Part shown: positions 1 to 7,366 of the stretch, piece after piece
Numbering within the stretch: the first letter of the stretch is position 1
Layout: each line of letters begins with the position of its first letter
The notes under the pieces: model-generated
What the model saw: the letters and a program-made list of their open reading frames with translations, nothing else
What the model was told of the DNA's origin: nothing
Database searches by the model: none
Source of the DNA: an uncultured Clostridia bacterium
GTDB lineage: Bacteria > Bacillota > Clostridia > Oscillospirales > Acutalibacteraceae
DNA length: 10,856 bases
Assembly: GCA_937898195.1 (NCBI GenBank)
Contig: CALEJD010000070.1
Coordinates: forward strand, 1 to 10,856
Direction: 5' to 3'
Position numbers and translations under genes: made by a program

Positions 1-2
1 CA

Positions 3-170
3 AGAATTTCAGCTGCTTGCAAGATGAACGGTATGAACTATTCAACATTCATCAACGGTCTTAAAAAAGCTGGTATTGACCTTAACAGAAAGATGCTCTC
101 AGAGATTGCAATCGCTGACCCAGCAGCTTTCACAGCTCTCACAGAAAAAGCTAAAGAAGCACTTAAATAA
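3..170 (+). CDS. rplT: 50S ribosomal protein L20, C-terminal part (5' end outside window)
   Basis: The open frame entering from the left edge encodes the last 55 residues of ribosomal protein L20, ending in TAA at 168-170. The stretch with NGMNYSTFINGLKKAGIDLN followed by RKMLSEIAIADPAAF matches the conserved helical C-terminal domain of L20, which binds 23S rRNA and is needed early in large-subunit assembly. In Bacillota rplT is normally the last gene of the infC-rpmI-rplT operon. The terminator directly after it fits that position. The N-terminal half lies outside the window. Identification is from family sequence recall and is strong despite the short length. Confidence 0.95.
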   Translation, partial: RISAACKMNGMNYSTFINGLKKAGIDLNRKMLSEIAIADPAAFTALTEKAKEALK

Positions 171-177
171 GAAAGTT

Positions 178-221
178 AACCACGCATGAGGATTTCCCTC
201 GCGCGTGGTTTTTGCGTTTTT
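178..221 (+). terminator. Intrinsic terminator after rplT
   Basis: AACCACGC (178-185) pairs with GCGTGGTT (203-210). An inner helix GAGG (188-191) with CCTC (197-200) closes a five-base loop. A T-rich tract interrupted by GCG follows (211-222). This is a classic rho-independent terminator for the rplT operon. It ends only about 16 bases before the next gene's start, so any transcript entering that gene must read through it or start elsewhere. Confidence 0.88.
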
Positions 222-226
222 TAATT

Positions 227-1021
227 ATGGCTGAATATATTTCAAACTACGTTATTACGTCAAAAAACAATCCCGGAATTAAAGAAATCAAAGAATATCT
301 CACTTCTTCAAAGGAAAGACGAAAAGATAAAATTTTCGTGCTTGAAGGGGTGCGTTTGTGCTGTGATGCTTTAAAAAGTGATTGCAGAATTATAAGTGTT
401 TTTGCAACAGAAGATTGTCAAAGAAAATATGCTGATGATATTGAATTTCTTAAAGCTAATTGTGTAGATTTTTATACTGTTAGCGACGATGTTCTTAAAT
501 CAATGAGCGACACAGTAACCCCACAGGGTGTAGTTTGTACTGTGGCAATGAAGCATAACACATTTGAATATGAAAAGGGCAAAAAATATATTGCTCTTGA
601 TACTGTTCAAAATCCAGACAACTTGGGTGCGATTTCTCGCACAGCCGAGGCATTTGGTATTGACGGATTGGTGATTTGCGGTGGTTGTGATATTTATAAT
701 CCAAAGGCTTTAAGAGCATCAATGGGCGCATTATACAGATTGCCAGTTAGGGTGTGTCAGAGCCTTGAAAAAGAAGTAGAAAAATGCAAAAAAATGGGAA
801 TAAACTCATTTGCAACTGTCCCTGACAGAGATGCAAAAGATATAACAAAAGTTGATTTTTCAAAGGGTGCATTTTGCATAATCGGTAACGAGGGTAACGG
901 TGTGTCACAAGAAATTATCGACTTGTGTGACGAAAAAATCACAATAAAAATGTCAGGCAGAGCAGAATCACTTAACGCCGCAGCGGCTGCATCAATAACT
1001 ATGTGGGAATTGGTAAAATGA
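227..1021 (+). CDS. SpoU/TrmH-family RNA 2'-O-methyltransferase
   Basis: The 264-residue product has the layout of SpoU (SPOUT) methyltransferases, which transfer a methyl group from SAM to a ribose 2'-OH of rRNA or tRNA. Residues about 5-100 resemble the N-terminal L7Ae-like RNA-binding domain (FVLEGVRLCCDAL near 37-49). The trefoil-knot catalytic domain follows. Motif 1 is NPDNLGAISRTAEAFG (129-144, with the family Asn132 and Arg138), motif 2 is IIGNEGNGVS (218-227), and motif 3 is IKMSGRAESLNAAAAASI (240-257). ATG at 227 is chosen because the conserved ITSKNNP segment begins about ten residues later. An in-frame TTG at 212 lies in the terminator T-run and is unlikely. No clear Shine-Dalgarno precedes 227. 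The stop overlaps the dprA start (ATGA). A spoU-like gene after rplT is common in Bacillota. The target nucleotide cannot be told from sequence. Confidence 0.92.
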   Translation: MAEYISNYVITSKNNPGIKEIKEYLTSSKERRKDKIFVLEGVRLCCDALKSDCRIISVFATEDCQRKYADDIEFLKANCVDFYTVSDDVLKSMSDTVTPQGVVCTVAMKHNTFEYEKGKKYIALDTVQNPDNLGAISRTAEAFGIDGLVICGGCDIYNPKALRASMGALYRLPVRVCQSLEKEVEKCKKMGINSFATVPDRDAKDITKVDFSKGAFCIIGNEGNGVSQEIIDLCDEKITIKMSGRAESLNAAAAASITMWELVK

Positions 1022-2232
1022 ACTACGATTTATATTGGGTGTGGCTATCCCTAGGGCTTGGCGCTGGAGCATCCTGCCTGGATTTAGTCACATATTTTGA
1101 GTGGAATCCCTATGAAATTTATGGTTCAACATTCAACGAGATTTTTTCACTCAATGTACTCAACAAAAAGAGAGTTGAAAAACTTAAAAGCTTCCCCATC
1201 GAAAAAGCGGAGGAGATTTTAAGAGTTTCAAAAGAAAATGGTTGGAAGATAATTACCCCATCAAGTGAATATTATCCACCGAATTTGTTGCATTTGCAGG
1301 ATTTACCCTTGGTGCTATATGTTCAAGGTGACGAAACTGTCTTGACAAATGAAATGTCCGTTTCGGTTGTGGGCGCAAGAATGGCGTCTGACTATGGCAG
1401 AGCCGTAGCAAGAGCATTGTCATCTGCAATGGCAAGTCTTGGGTTCACTATCGTTTCAGGTGGCGCATTGGGAATCGACAGCGCAGCTCATCAGGGTGCA
1501 CTTGACGAAAACGGCAAGACTATCTGTGTGCTTGGTTGTGGTTTGGGAACAAAATACCTTATGGAAAACCAACCACTCCGCGATAAAATCGCAAAAAATG
1601 GCGCAGTGATTACAGAATTTCCACCAATGACACCCGCAAGCAGAACAACATTTCCATTAAGAAATCGAATTATATCGGGTTTAACTTTGGGTACAGTTGT
1701 TGTTGAAGCAGGAGAAAAAAGTGGTTCGCTTATAACTGCACGATTGGCTGCTGAACAAGGCAGAGATGTGTTTGCAGTACCGGGTGATTTAGTGAGCTCG
1801 TCATTTTTAGGAACAAACAATCTTATTAGAAACGGTGCAACACCTGTTTTTTCACTTAATGACGTGTTAGAAGAATATTGCTATCGTTTCTTTGATAAAC
1901 TGAATAATGAAACAAGACTTCCCGATGATGAAATTATGAGAAGAGCGCAAGAATATCTCTTGGCAAATGAAGTCAAAGAAGAAGTCAAAAAAGAAGAGCC
2001 AAAGAAAGTGGTTGTAAAAGAAGAAAAGGTGACAATTAAAAAAGCGCCACCGTCTTATCTCACACCAAATGCTTTAAAGGTTTATGAACTTATACAAAAC
2101 GAGCCAATACACGTTGATGAGATTACAAATATCTGCAAACTCTCAACAGATGCAACGCTCTCGGCTCTCACAGAACTTGAAATTTATGGGCTTATCACTC
2201 AAATCAGCGGTAGGCGTTATAAAATAAATTAA
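1018..2232 (+). CDS. dprA: DNA-processing protein DprA (Smf)
   Basis: DprA binds incoming single-stranded DNA during natural transformation and loads RecA onto it; many non-competent bacteria also keep it. From ATG 1018 the product is 404 residues. Residues 1-100 form a divergent N-terminal, SAM-like region. The Rossmann-like core shows SVVGARMASDYG (115-127), SGGALGIDSAAHQGAL (147-162), FPLRNRIISGL (212-222), VVEAGEKSGSLITARLA (228-244) and GTNNLIRNGA (265-274). A lysine/glutamate-rich linker (about 317-343) leads to a C-terminal winged-helix domain (348-404), which not all DprA proteins have. ATG 1018 is preferred over the in-frame GTG at 1003 because it gives an ATGA overlap with the upstream gene, implying translational coupling. 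dprA directly before topA is the usual Bacillota order. Whether this organism is competent is not shown here. Confidence 0.96.
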   Translation: MNYDLYWVWLSLGLGAGASCLDLVTYFEWNPYEIYGSTFNEIFSLNVLNKKRVEKLKSFPIEKAEEILRVSKENGWKIITPSSEYYPPNLLHLQDLPLVLYVQGDETVLTNEMSVSVVGARMASDYGRAVARALSSAMASLGFTIVSGGALGIDSAAHQGALDENGKTICVLGCGLGTKYLMENQPLRDKIAKNGAVITEFPPMTPASRTTFPLRNRIISGLTLGTVVVEAGEKSGSLITARLAAEQGRDVFAVPGDLVSSSFLGTNNLIRNGATPVFSLNDVLEEYCYRFFDKLNNETRLPDDEIMRRAQEYLLANEVKEEVKKEEPKKVVVKEEKVTIKKAPPSYLTPNALKVYELIQNEPIHVDEITNICKLSTDATLSALTELEIYGLITQISGRRYKIN

Positions 2233-2260
2233 AAATCTAAACATTTTAGGATGATGATAT

Positions 2261-4384
2261 ATGTCAAAACTTGTTATCGTTGAGTCTCCATCAAAGGCAA
2301 AAAGTATTCAGAAATATCTCGGTAAGGACTACACAGTAGTTTCTTCAAAGGGACATGTTCGTGATTTGCCTGCGGCAAAACTCAGCGTTGATGTTAAAAA
2401 TGATTTTGCACCAAAATATGCAGTAATTAAGGGCAAAGAAAAGCTTGTTAAAGAGTTAAAAGAACTTGCAGACAATTCAGAAGCGGTTATTCTTGCAGCC
2501 GACCCTGACCGTGAGGGAGAAGCAATTTCTTGGCACTTAGCAACACTCTTAGGTCTTGACCTTAACGAAAATAATCGTGTAAAATTCAACGAAATCAACA
2601 AAAATAGCGTTATCAAGGGTATTGAAAAACCTGAAAAAATTGACTTGGATTTAGTTAACGCACAACAGGCTCGTCGTATTCTCGACAGACTTGTGGGTTA
2701 CACACTCAGTCCGTTCATTTCACAGAAAATCCGTCGTGGATTGTCCGCTGGTCGTGTGCAGTCTGTTGCTGTGCGCCTTGTTGTTGACCGTGAAAATGAA
2801 ATCAGAGCATTTAATCCAGAAGAATATTGGACTCTTGATGCAAAAATGCTTGCTCCGTCATCTAAAAAGGCTTTCAAAGCACAATTCTTGGGTGATGAAA
2901 CAGGCAAAGTTAAGATTACAAACAAAGAGCAGAGCGATATGTATCTTGCTCGTCTTGAAGGCGCAGAGTTCGTTGCAACTTCAGTTAAAAAAGGTGTTCG
3001 CAATCGTCAGCCAGCACCACCATTCACAACTTCAACAATGCAACAGGAAGCATCTCGAAAGCTCAATTTCCAAGCTCGTCGCACAATGAAGGTTGCACAA
3101 GAGCTTTATGAAGGTGTTGAAATTCAAGGTGTTGGCTCGGTGGGTCTTATTACTTATATGAGAACTGACTCTCTTCGTATTTCTGAAGAAGCAAGAGCAG
3201 CAGGTAATGATTATATCACAAACACATTCGGCGCAAATTATCTTCCTGAAAAGCCAAGATATTATAAAACAAAAGCAAATGCACAAGATGGTCACGAAGC
3301 AATTCGTCCAACAATGATGGATTTGACTCCTGAAAGAGTAAAATCAAGTCTTAGTGCAGAGCAATATAAACTTTATAGCCTTATCTGGAAACGCTTTATG
3401 GCATCACTTATGGCAAACTGTGTTCAGGATACTGTTAAAGCAGAAATTCAGGGCGCAAATGCAAGTGACAAGGCACAGGGCAAGTTTATAACATTTATGG
3501 CAAACGGATATTCAGTTCGTTTCGATGGTTACACTTGCCTTTATGTAAGTGGCACAGATGAAGAAGAGGAAGAAGAAGGCAAACTTCCAAAAATCAACGA
3601 GGGCGATGCAATTAAGGTGAAAGAGCTTGCTGGAAATCAGCATTTCACTCAACCGCCTGCAAGATACGCAGAAGCATCTCTTATCAAAGCACTTGAAGAA
3701 ACAGGTGTAGGTCGTCCATCAACTTATGCAACAATTATCTCAACAATCACACAGAGAGAATATGTAGTCCGTGAACAGAAACAACTCAAATCAACAGAAT
3801 TGGGCGAAGCAATCACAGACCTTCTTAAAGCAAAATTCCCTAAAATTGTTAATGTTAAATTCACTGCTGGCATGGAAACTCAACTTGATACAGTTGAAAG
3901 CGGTGAAACTGATTATATTAAAATGCTTCACGAGTTTTATGATGACTTTATTGCAACTGTTGACAAGGCAAAAACAGAAATGCAAGGTCAGAAAATCAAG
4001 CTCAAAGAAGATGAAACAGATATCAAGTGCGACAAGTGTGGCAGAAATATGATTATCAAAACAGGTCGTTTTGGTAAATTCCTTGCTTGCCCTGGATATC
4101 CTGATTGTAAAAACACAAAACCATTAGTAGTTGAAACAAAAGCAACTTGCCCAGTTTGTGGTGGCAAAATTATCGAGAAAAAGACAAAGAGAGGCTATGC
4201 TTTCTTTGGTTGTGGCAATTATCCTGAATGCAACTTTATGACTTGGGATAAACCAACAGACGACCTTTGCCCACAATGCGGAAAATCACTTTTCAAGCGT
4301 AAGGGTGGCGTTGTTGCTTGCTTAAACGAAGGTTGTGGATTTGAAAAGAAAGCAGAGCGCAAGAGAAAGGCAAAAGAAGAATGA
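2261..4384 (+). CDS. topA: DNA topoisomerase I (type IA)
   Basis: The 707-residue enzyme relaxes negative supercoils by cutting and passing one strand. The TOPRIM domain at the N-terminus shows VIVESPSK with Glu8 and DPDREGEAISWH with the metal-binding Asp81 and Asp83. RRILDRLVGYTLSPF (138-152) and GLSAGRVQSVAVRLVV (160-175) follow. The nucleophile is Tyr299 in SVGLITYMRTDS, with Arg301 beside it, and EETGVGRPSTYATII (479-493) is also conserved. An acidic run (DEEEEEEG, 433-440) sits in a variable loop. The C-terminus has three zinc ribbons built on cysteines 590/593/610/616, 630/633/651/657 and 670/673/687/692, which are known to help bind DNA. A Shine-Dalgarno AGGA (2248-2251) lies 9 bases before ATG 2261, 28 bases after dprA. 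Length and domain set are typical of Bacillota, and its stop overlaps the trmFO start. Confidence 0.98.
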   Translation: MSKLVIVESPSKAKSIQKYLGKDYTVVSSKGHVRDLPAAKLSVDVKNDFAPKYAVIKGKEKLVKELKELADNSEAVILAADPDREGEAISWHLATLLGLDLNENNRVKFNEINKNSVIKGIEKPEKIDLDLVNAQQARRILDRLVGYTLSPFISQKIRRGLSAGRVQSVAVRLVVDRENEIRAFNPEEYWTLDAKMLAPSSKKAFKAQFLGDETGKVKITNKEQSDMYLARLEGAEFVATSVKKGVRNRQPAPPFTTSTMQQEASRKLNFQARRTMKVAQELYEGVEIQGVGSVGLITYMRTDSLRISEEARAAGNDYITNTFGANYLPEKPRYYKTKANAQDGHEAIRPTMMDLTPERVKSSLSAEQYKLYSLIWKRFMASLMANCVQDTVKAEIQGANASDKAQGKFITFMANGYSVRFDGYTCLYVSGTDEEEEEEGKLPKINEGDAIKVKELAGNQHFTQPPARYAEASLIKALEETGVGRPSTYATIISTITQREYVVREQKQLKSTELGEAITDLLKAKFPKIVNVKFTAGMETQLDTVESGETDYIKMLHEFYDDFIATVDKAKTEMQGQKIKLKEDETDIKCDKCGRNMIIKTGRFGKFLACPGYPDCKNTKPLVVETKATCPVCGGKIIEKKTKRGYAFFGCGNYPECNFMTWDKPTDDLCPQCGKSLFKRKGGVVACLNEGCGFEKKAERKRKAKEE

Positions 4385-5700
4385 AAGTAGCAGTAATCGG
4401 TGGTGGTCTTGCAGGGGTTGAGTGCGCAAAAGCACTTTCACGAAATGACATTTTTGTTGATTTGTTTGAAATGAAGCCTCACAAAAAATCACCTGCTCAT
4501 AAATTAGATACTCTTGCCGAGCTTGTTTGCTCAAACTCATTAAAAGCAGAAAGACTTAATTCTGCTGCGGGACTTTTAAAGCACGAAATGGCATATCTCC
4601 ATTCAATTTGTGTTGAAACTGCTTATGAAAGCAAAGTCGAAGCGGGTGGCGCATTAGCCGTTGACCGTTATGAGTTTTCAAGAATTATTACTGAAAAAAT
4701 CAGAAATGATAAAAATATAAATATCATCGAGAAAGAAATCATAGAAATCCCAACAGATTATGATGGTGTTGTGATTTGTGCAGGACCTTTGGCAAGTGAT
4801 GGGTTAGCCGAAACAATTCGCAAAATCTGTGGTGACGGGCTCTCTTTCTTTGATGCGGCAGCACCAATTGTCAGCGCAGACAGTATTGATATGACTTGTG
4901 CTTTCACACAGTCAAGATATGACCGTGGTGGCTCTGATGATTATATTAACTGTCCCATGAACAAAGAAGAATATGAAGCGTTTTATGATGCGATTATCAA
5001 CGCAGAAAGTGCCGATGTTCATTCTTTTGACAAGCGCAAAGATGTCTATGAGGGTTGTATGCCTATTGAGGTTTTGGCTAGTCGTGGTAAGGATACAATG
5101 CGATATGGTCCACTAAAACCCGTTGGACTTACTGACCCACGCACAGGGCACAGACCTTGGGCGAATCTTCAGCTTCGCAAAGAGAATAAAGATGGCACAA
5201 TGTATAATCTTGTGGGATTTCAGACAAATCTCAAATTCGGTGAGCAGAAGAGAGTTTTCAGTATGTTCCCTGCACTTAAAAACGCAGAGTTTTTAAGATA
5301 TGGCGTAATGCACAGAAACACATTCATTGATTCACCAAGACTTCTTAATGGCGATTTTAGTTTAAGAACAAACCCATATTTATTCTTCGGTGGTCAGATA
5401 ACTGGTGTTGAGGGTTATATGGAATCTGCTGCAAGTGGTCTTATGGCGGGTATTAACCTTGCTCGTCGTCTTAAAGGTGAAGAAACTGTTGTTCTTCCCG
5501 AAGATACAATGATTGGTGCATTGAGCCGATATATAAGCGACGAAACCGTTAAGAATTTTCAACCAATGGGTGCAAACTTTGGAGTTTTGCCACCATTAGA
5601 AGAAAAAATTCGTGACAAACAAGAGAGATATATGCGTTTGGCTGAACGTGGAATGAATTCATTAAAGGAATTTGCAAAAAATAACAATTTAGGTGACTAA
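4381..5700 (+). CDS. trmFO: Folate/FAD-dependent tRNA (uracil-54-C5)-methyltransferase TrmFO
   Basis: TrmFO makes m5U54 in the T-loop of tRNA. It takes the carbon from methylenetetrahydrofolate and reduces it with FADH2, in place of the SAM-dependent TrmA. The 439-residue product begins with the FAD dinucleotide-binding motif VIGGGLAGVECA (5-16). It carries both cysteines highlighted in work on the Bacillus subtilis enzyme: Cys50 in LAELVCSNSLKAERLNSA and Cys226 in YEGCMPIEVLASRG. Further family blocks are RYGPLKPVGLTDPRTGHRPW (241-260), YNLVGFQTNLKFGEQKRVF (275-293) and the C-terminal FAD contact GGQITGVEGYMESAASGLMA (337-356). The start overlaps the topA stop by four bases (ATGA). topA-trmFO linkage is widespread in Bacillota. 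Length is normal and no key residue seems missing. Confidence 0.97.
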   Translation: MKVAVIGGGLAGVECAKALSRNDIFVDLFEMKPHKKSPAHKLDTLAELVCSNSLKAERLNSAAGLLKHEMAYLHSICVETAYESKVEAGGALAVDRYEFSRIITEKIRNDKNINIIEKEIIEIPTDYDGVVICAGPLASDGLAETIRKICGDGLSFFDAAAPIVSADSIDMTCAFTQSRYDRGGSDDYINCPMNKEEYEAFYDAIINAESADVHSFDKRKDVYEGCMPIEVLASRGKDTMRYGPLKPVGLTDPRTGHRPWANLQLRKENKDGTMYNLVGFQTNLKFGEQKRVFSMFPALKNAEFLRYGVMHRNTFIDSPRLLNGDFSLRTNPYLFFGGQITGVEGYMESAASGLMAGINLARRLKGEETVVLPEDTMIGALSRYISDETVKNFQPMGANFGVLPPLEEKIRDKQERYMRLAERGMNSLKEFAKNNNLGD

Positions 5701-5702
5701 AA

Positions 5703-6368
5703 ATGACTGATTTTGAGAAGAAAGTCGGATATGAATTTAAAGATAAAAAGCTTTTAGAAAGAGCCTTGACTCATTCATCCTATGCCAATGAAACAGGCAC
5801 AGGGCTTGATAACGAGCGTCTTGAATTTTTGGGTGATTCTGTTTTAGGCTTTATCACAGCAGAATATCTTTTTGAGCATTATAAGGACAAGCCCGAGGGT
5901 GAGCTCACTAAAAAGCGTGCTTATGCAGTCTGCGAAAAAACACTTTTTGGCTATGCTGAAAAAATAGGCCTTGGTGATAAAGTGCTTTTGGGCAAGGGTG
6001 AAGAAAGAACTGGTGGCAGACATCGTCCGTCAGTAATTTCAGATGCTTTTGAAGCGCTTATTGCAGCAATTTATCTTGATGGTGGAATCAAAAAAGCAAC
6101 AGAATTTGTGTTGCCATTCATTGAAATTGCAACTGAAACAAAACCGGTTTTCAAAGATTATAAAAGCACTTTGCAAGAAGTGTTGCAACAAAATCCAACA
6201 GAAAAATTTGAATATATCGTTGTTGGTGAAAGTGGCCCTGACCACAATAAAGAATTCATTGTTGAAGTGCATCTTAATAGCAATGTAATCGGTCGTGGAA
6301 AAGGCAGCAGTAAAAAAAGAGCAGAGCAAGAAGCGGCAAAATCTGCTTTGGAGTTAATGGGCTTATGA
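5703..6368 (+). CDS. rnc: Ribonuclease III
   Basis: RNase III is the Mg2+-dependent, double-strand-specific endonuclease that matures rRNA precursors and cuts structured mRNAs. The 221-residue product has the catalytic domain first (about 1-145) and a double-stranded-RNA-binding domain after it (about 152-220). The signature NERLEFLGDSVLGF (37-50) supplies acidic residues Glu41 and Asp45, and SDAFEALIAAIYLDGG (113-128) supplies Asp114 and Glu117. The binding domain shows DYKSTLQEVLQQ at its start and GRGKGSSKKRAEQEAAKSAL at its end. A Shine-Dalgarno AGGTG (5691-5695) lies inside the last trmFO codons, 7 bases from the ATG, and only two bases separate the genes. The stop overlaps the next start (ATGA). 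All features are typical. Confidence 0.97.
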   Translation: MTDFEKKVGYEFKDKKLLERALTHSSYANETGTGLDNERLEFLGDSVLGFITAEYLFEHYKDKPEGELTKKRAYAVCEKTLFGYAEKIGLGDKVLLGKGEERTGGRHRPSVISDAFEALIAAIYLDGGIKKATEFVLPFIEIATETKPVFKDYKSTLQEVLQQNPTEKFEYIVVGESGPDHNKEFIVEVHLNSNVIGRGKGSSKKRAEQEAAKSALELMGL

Positions 6369-7366
6369 GTCACAGTAATATAAGCATTTTTGTGCCACAT
6401 AAGGGTTGTCCTAATGATTGCAGTTTCTGTAATCAAAGAGCAATCAGTGGGCAAATGACATCTGCAACACCTGAGGATGTTGAAGATGCAGTAGAAACTG
6501 CAATTAAATATAAAGTCCCGCCGAAGAATACTGAAATCGCATTCTTCGGTGGTAGTTTTACGGCGATTGAAAGGGAAGATATGCTTTCTCTTTTGACCGC
6601 CGCAAAGCATTTTTTGGATATTTATAAATTTAAAGGAATTCGCATATCAACTCGTCCCGATTGCATCAATACAGACATACTTGAAACACTTAAAAACTAT
6701 GGTGTAACTGCTATTGAATTAGGTGCTCAAAGTATGAGTGACGAGATTTTATCTGCTAATCGTCGAGGACACACGGCAGAAGATGTGCGAAAAGCGTCAA
6801 AACTCATAAAAGAATATGATTTTGAGTTAGGTTTTCAAATTATGACGGGGCTTTATAAAAGTGATTTTCAAAAAGACGAGCAAACGGCTCTAGAAATCAT
6901 AAAATTAAGACCTGATACGGTAAGAATTTATCCTACAGTAGTGCTAAAAAACACCCATTTAGGTTATTTGCAAGAGATGGGCGAATATATAGCACCAACC
7001 GCAGAAGAATCTGCACCATTTTGTGCACGCCTTTTGCAACTCTTTGAAAAAGAAGGCATAAAAGTAATAAAATTAGGGCTTCACAGTAGCGAAACAGTTG
7101 AAAGTGATATGATAGGCGGGGCTTACCACCCAGCATTTCGTGAGCTTTGTGAAGGGGAGATATATCTCACAAAAATCCTTGAAAAATTAAGCACAAAAGA
7201 TAAAAATCAGCAATATGTGATTTATGTCAATAAAAAAGTGCTCAGTAAGGCAAAAGGACAGCAGAAAAGAAACGAAAAAGCATTGAAAAATCAAGGATTT
7301 CATTGTATAATAAAGGGTAAAGAAAATTTAGAAGAATTTCAGATTGAGGTAACAGAAACAATATGA
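6365..7366 (+). CDS. Elp3-like radical SAM protein without acetyltransferase domain
   Basis: The 333-residue product starts with PHKGCPNDCSFCNQRAISGQ (11-30). Cys15, Cys19 and Cys22 form the CxxxCxxC motif that holds the 4Fe-4S cluster for cleaving SAM. FFGGSFTAIE (60-69) is the glycine-rich SAM-contact motif, and ISTRPDCIN (94-102), ELGAQSMSDEIL (118-129) and ANRRGHT (131-137) continue the partial TIM barrel in the Elp3/YhcC style. The C-terminal part (about 260-333) is lysine-rich and resembles the small accessory domain often annotated after this barrel. True Elp3 has a further C-terminal GNAT acetyltransferase domain that is absent here, so tRNA wobble-uridine acetylation should not be assumed. 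Such genes between rnc and smc recur in Clostridia. The substrate is unknown to me. It overlaps both neighbours by four bases. Confidence 0.88.
   Translation: MSHSNISIFVPHKGCPNDCSFCNQRAISGQMTSATPEDVEDAVETAIKYKVPPKNTEIAFFGGSFTAIEREDMLSLLTAAKHFLDIYKFKGIRISTRPDCINTDILETLKNYGVTAIELGAQSMSDEILSANRRGHTAEDVRKASKLIKEYDFELGFQIMTGLYKSDFQKDEQTALEIIKLRPDTVRIYPTVVLKNTHLGYLQEMGEYIAPTAEESAPFCARLLQLFEKEGIKVIKLGLHSSETVESDMIGGAYHPAFRELCEGEIYLTKILEKLSTKDKNQQYVIYVNKKVLSKAKGQQKRNEKALKNQGFHCIIKGKENLEEFQIEVTETI

Noticed and set aside
495..731. Minus-strand open frames inside the housekeeping genes (for example 495-731, 1491-1820, 6158-6610).
   Set aside because: They lie opposite strongly conserved genes, have low-complexity or cysteine/phenylalanine-rich products, and resemble no family. 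They are shadow frames.
1003..1017. A five-residue N-terminal extension of DprA from GTG 1003.
   Set aside because: ATG 1018 gives the ATGA coupling seen at other gene joins here and begins the protein at the expected place.
3564..3588. The glutamate-rich run in topA as a tandem-repeat feature.
   Set aside because: It is a short acidic loop in a variable part of topoisomerase I, in frame, with no sign of repeat expansion.
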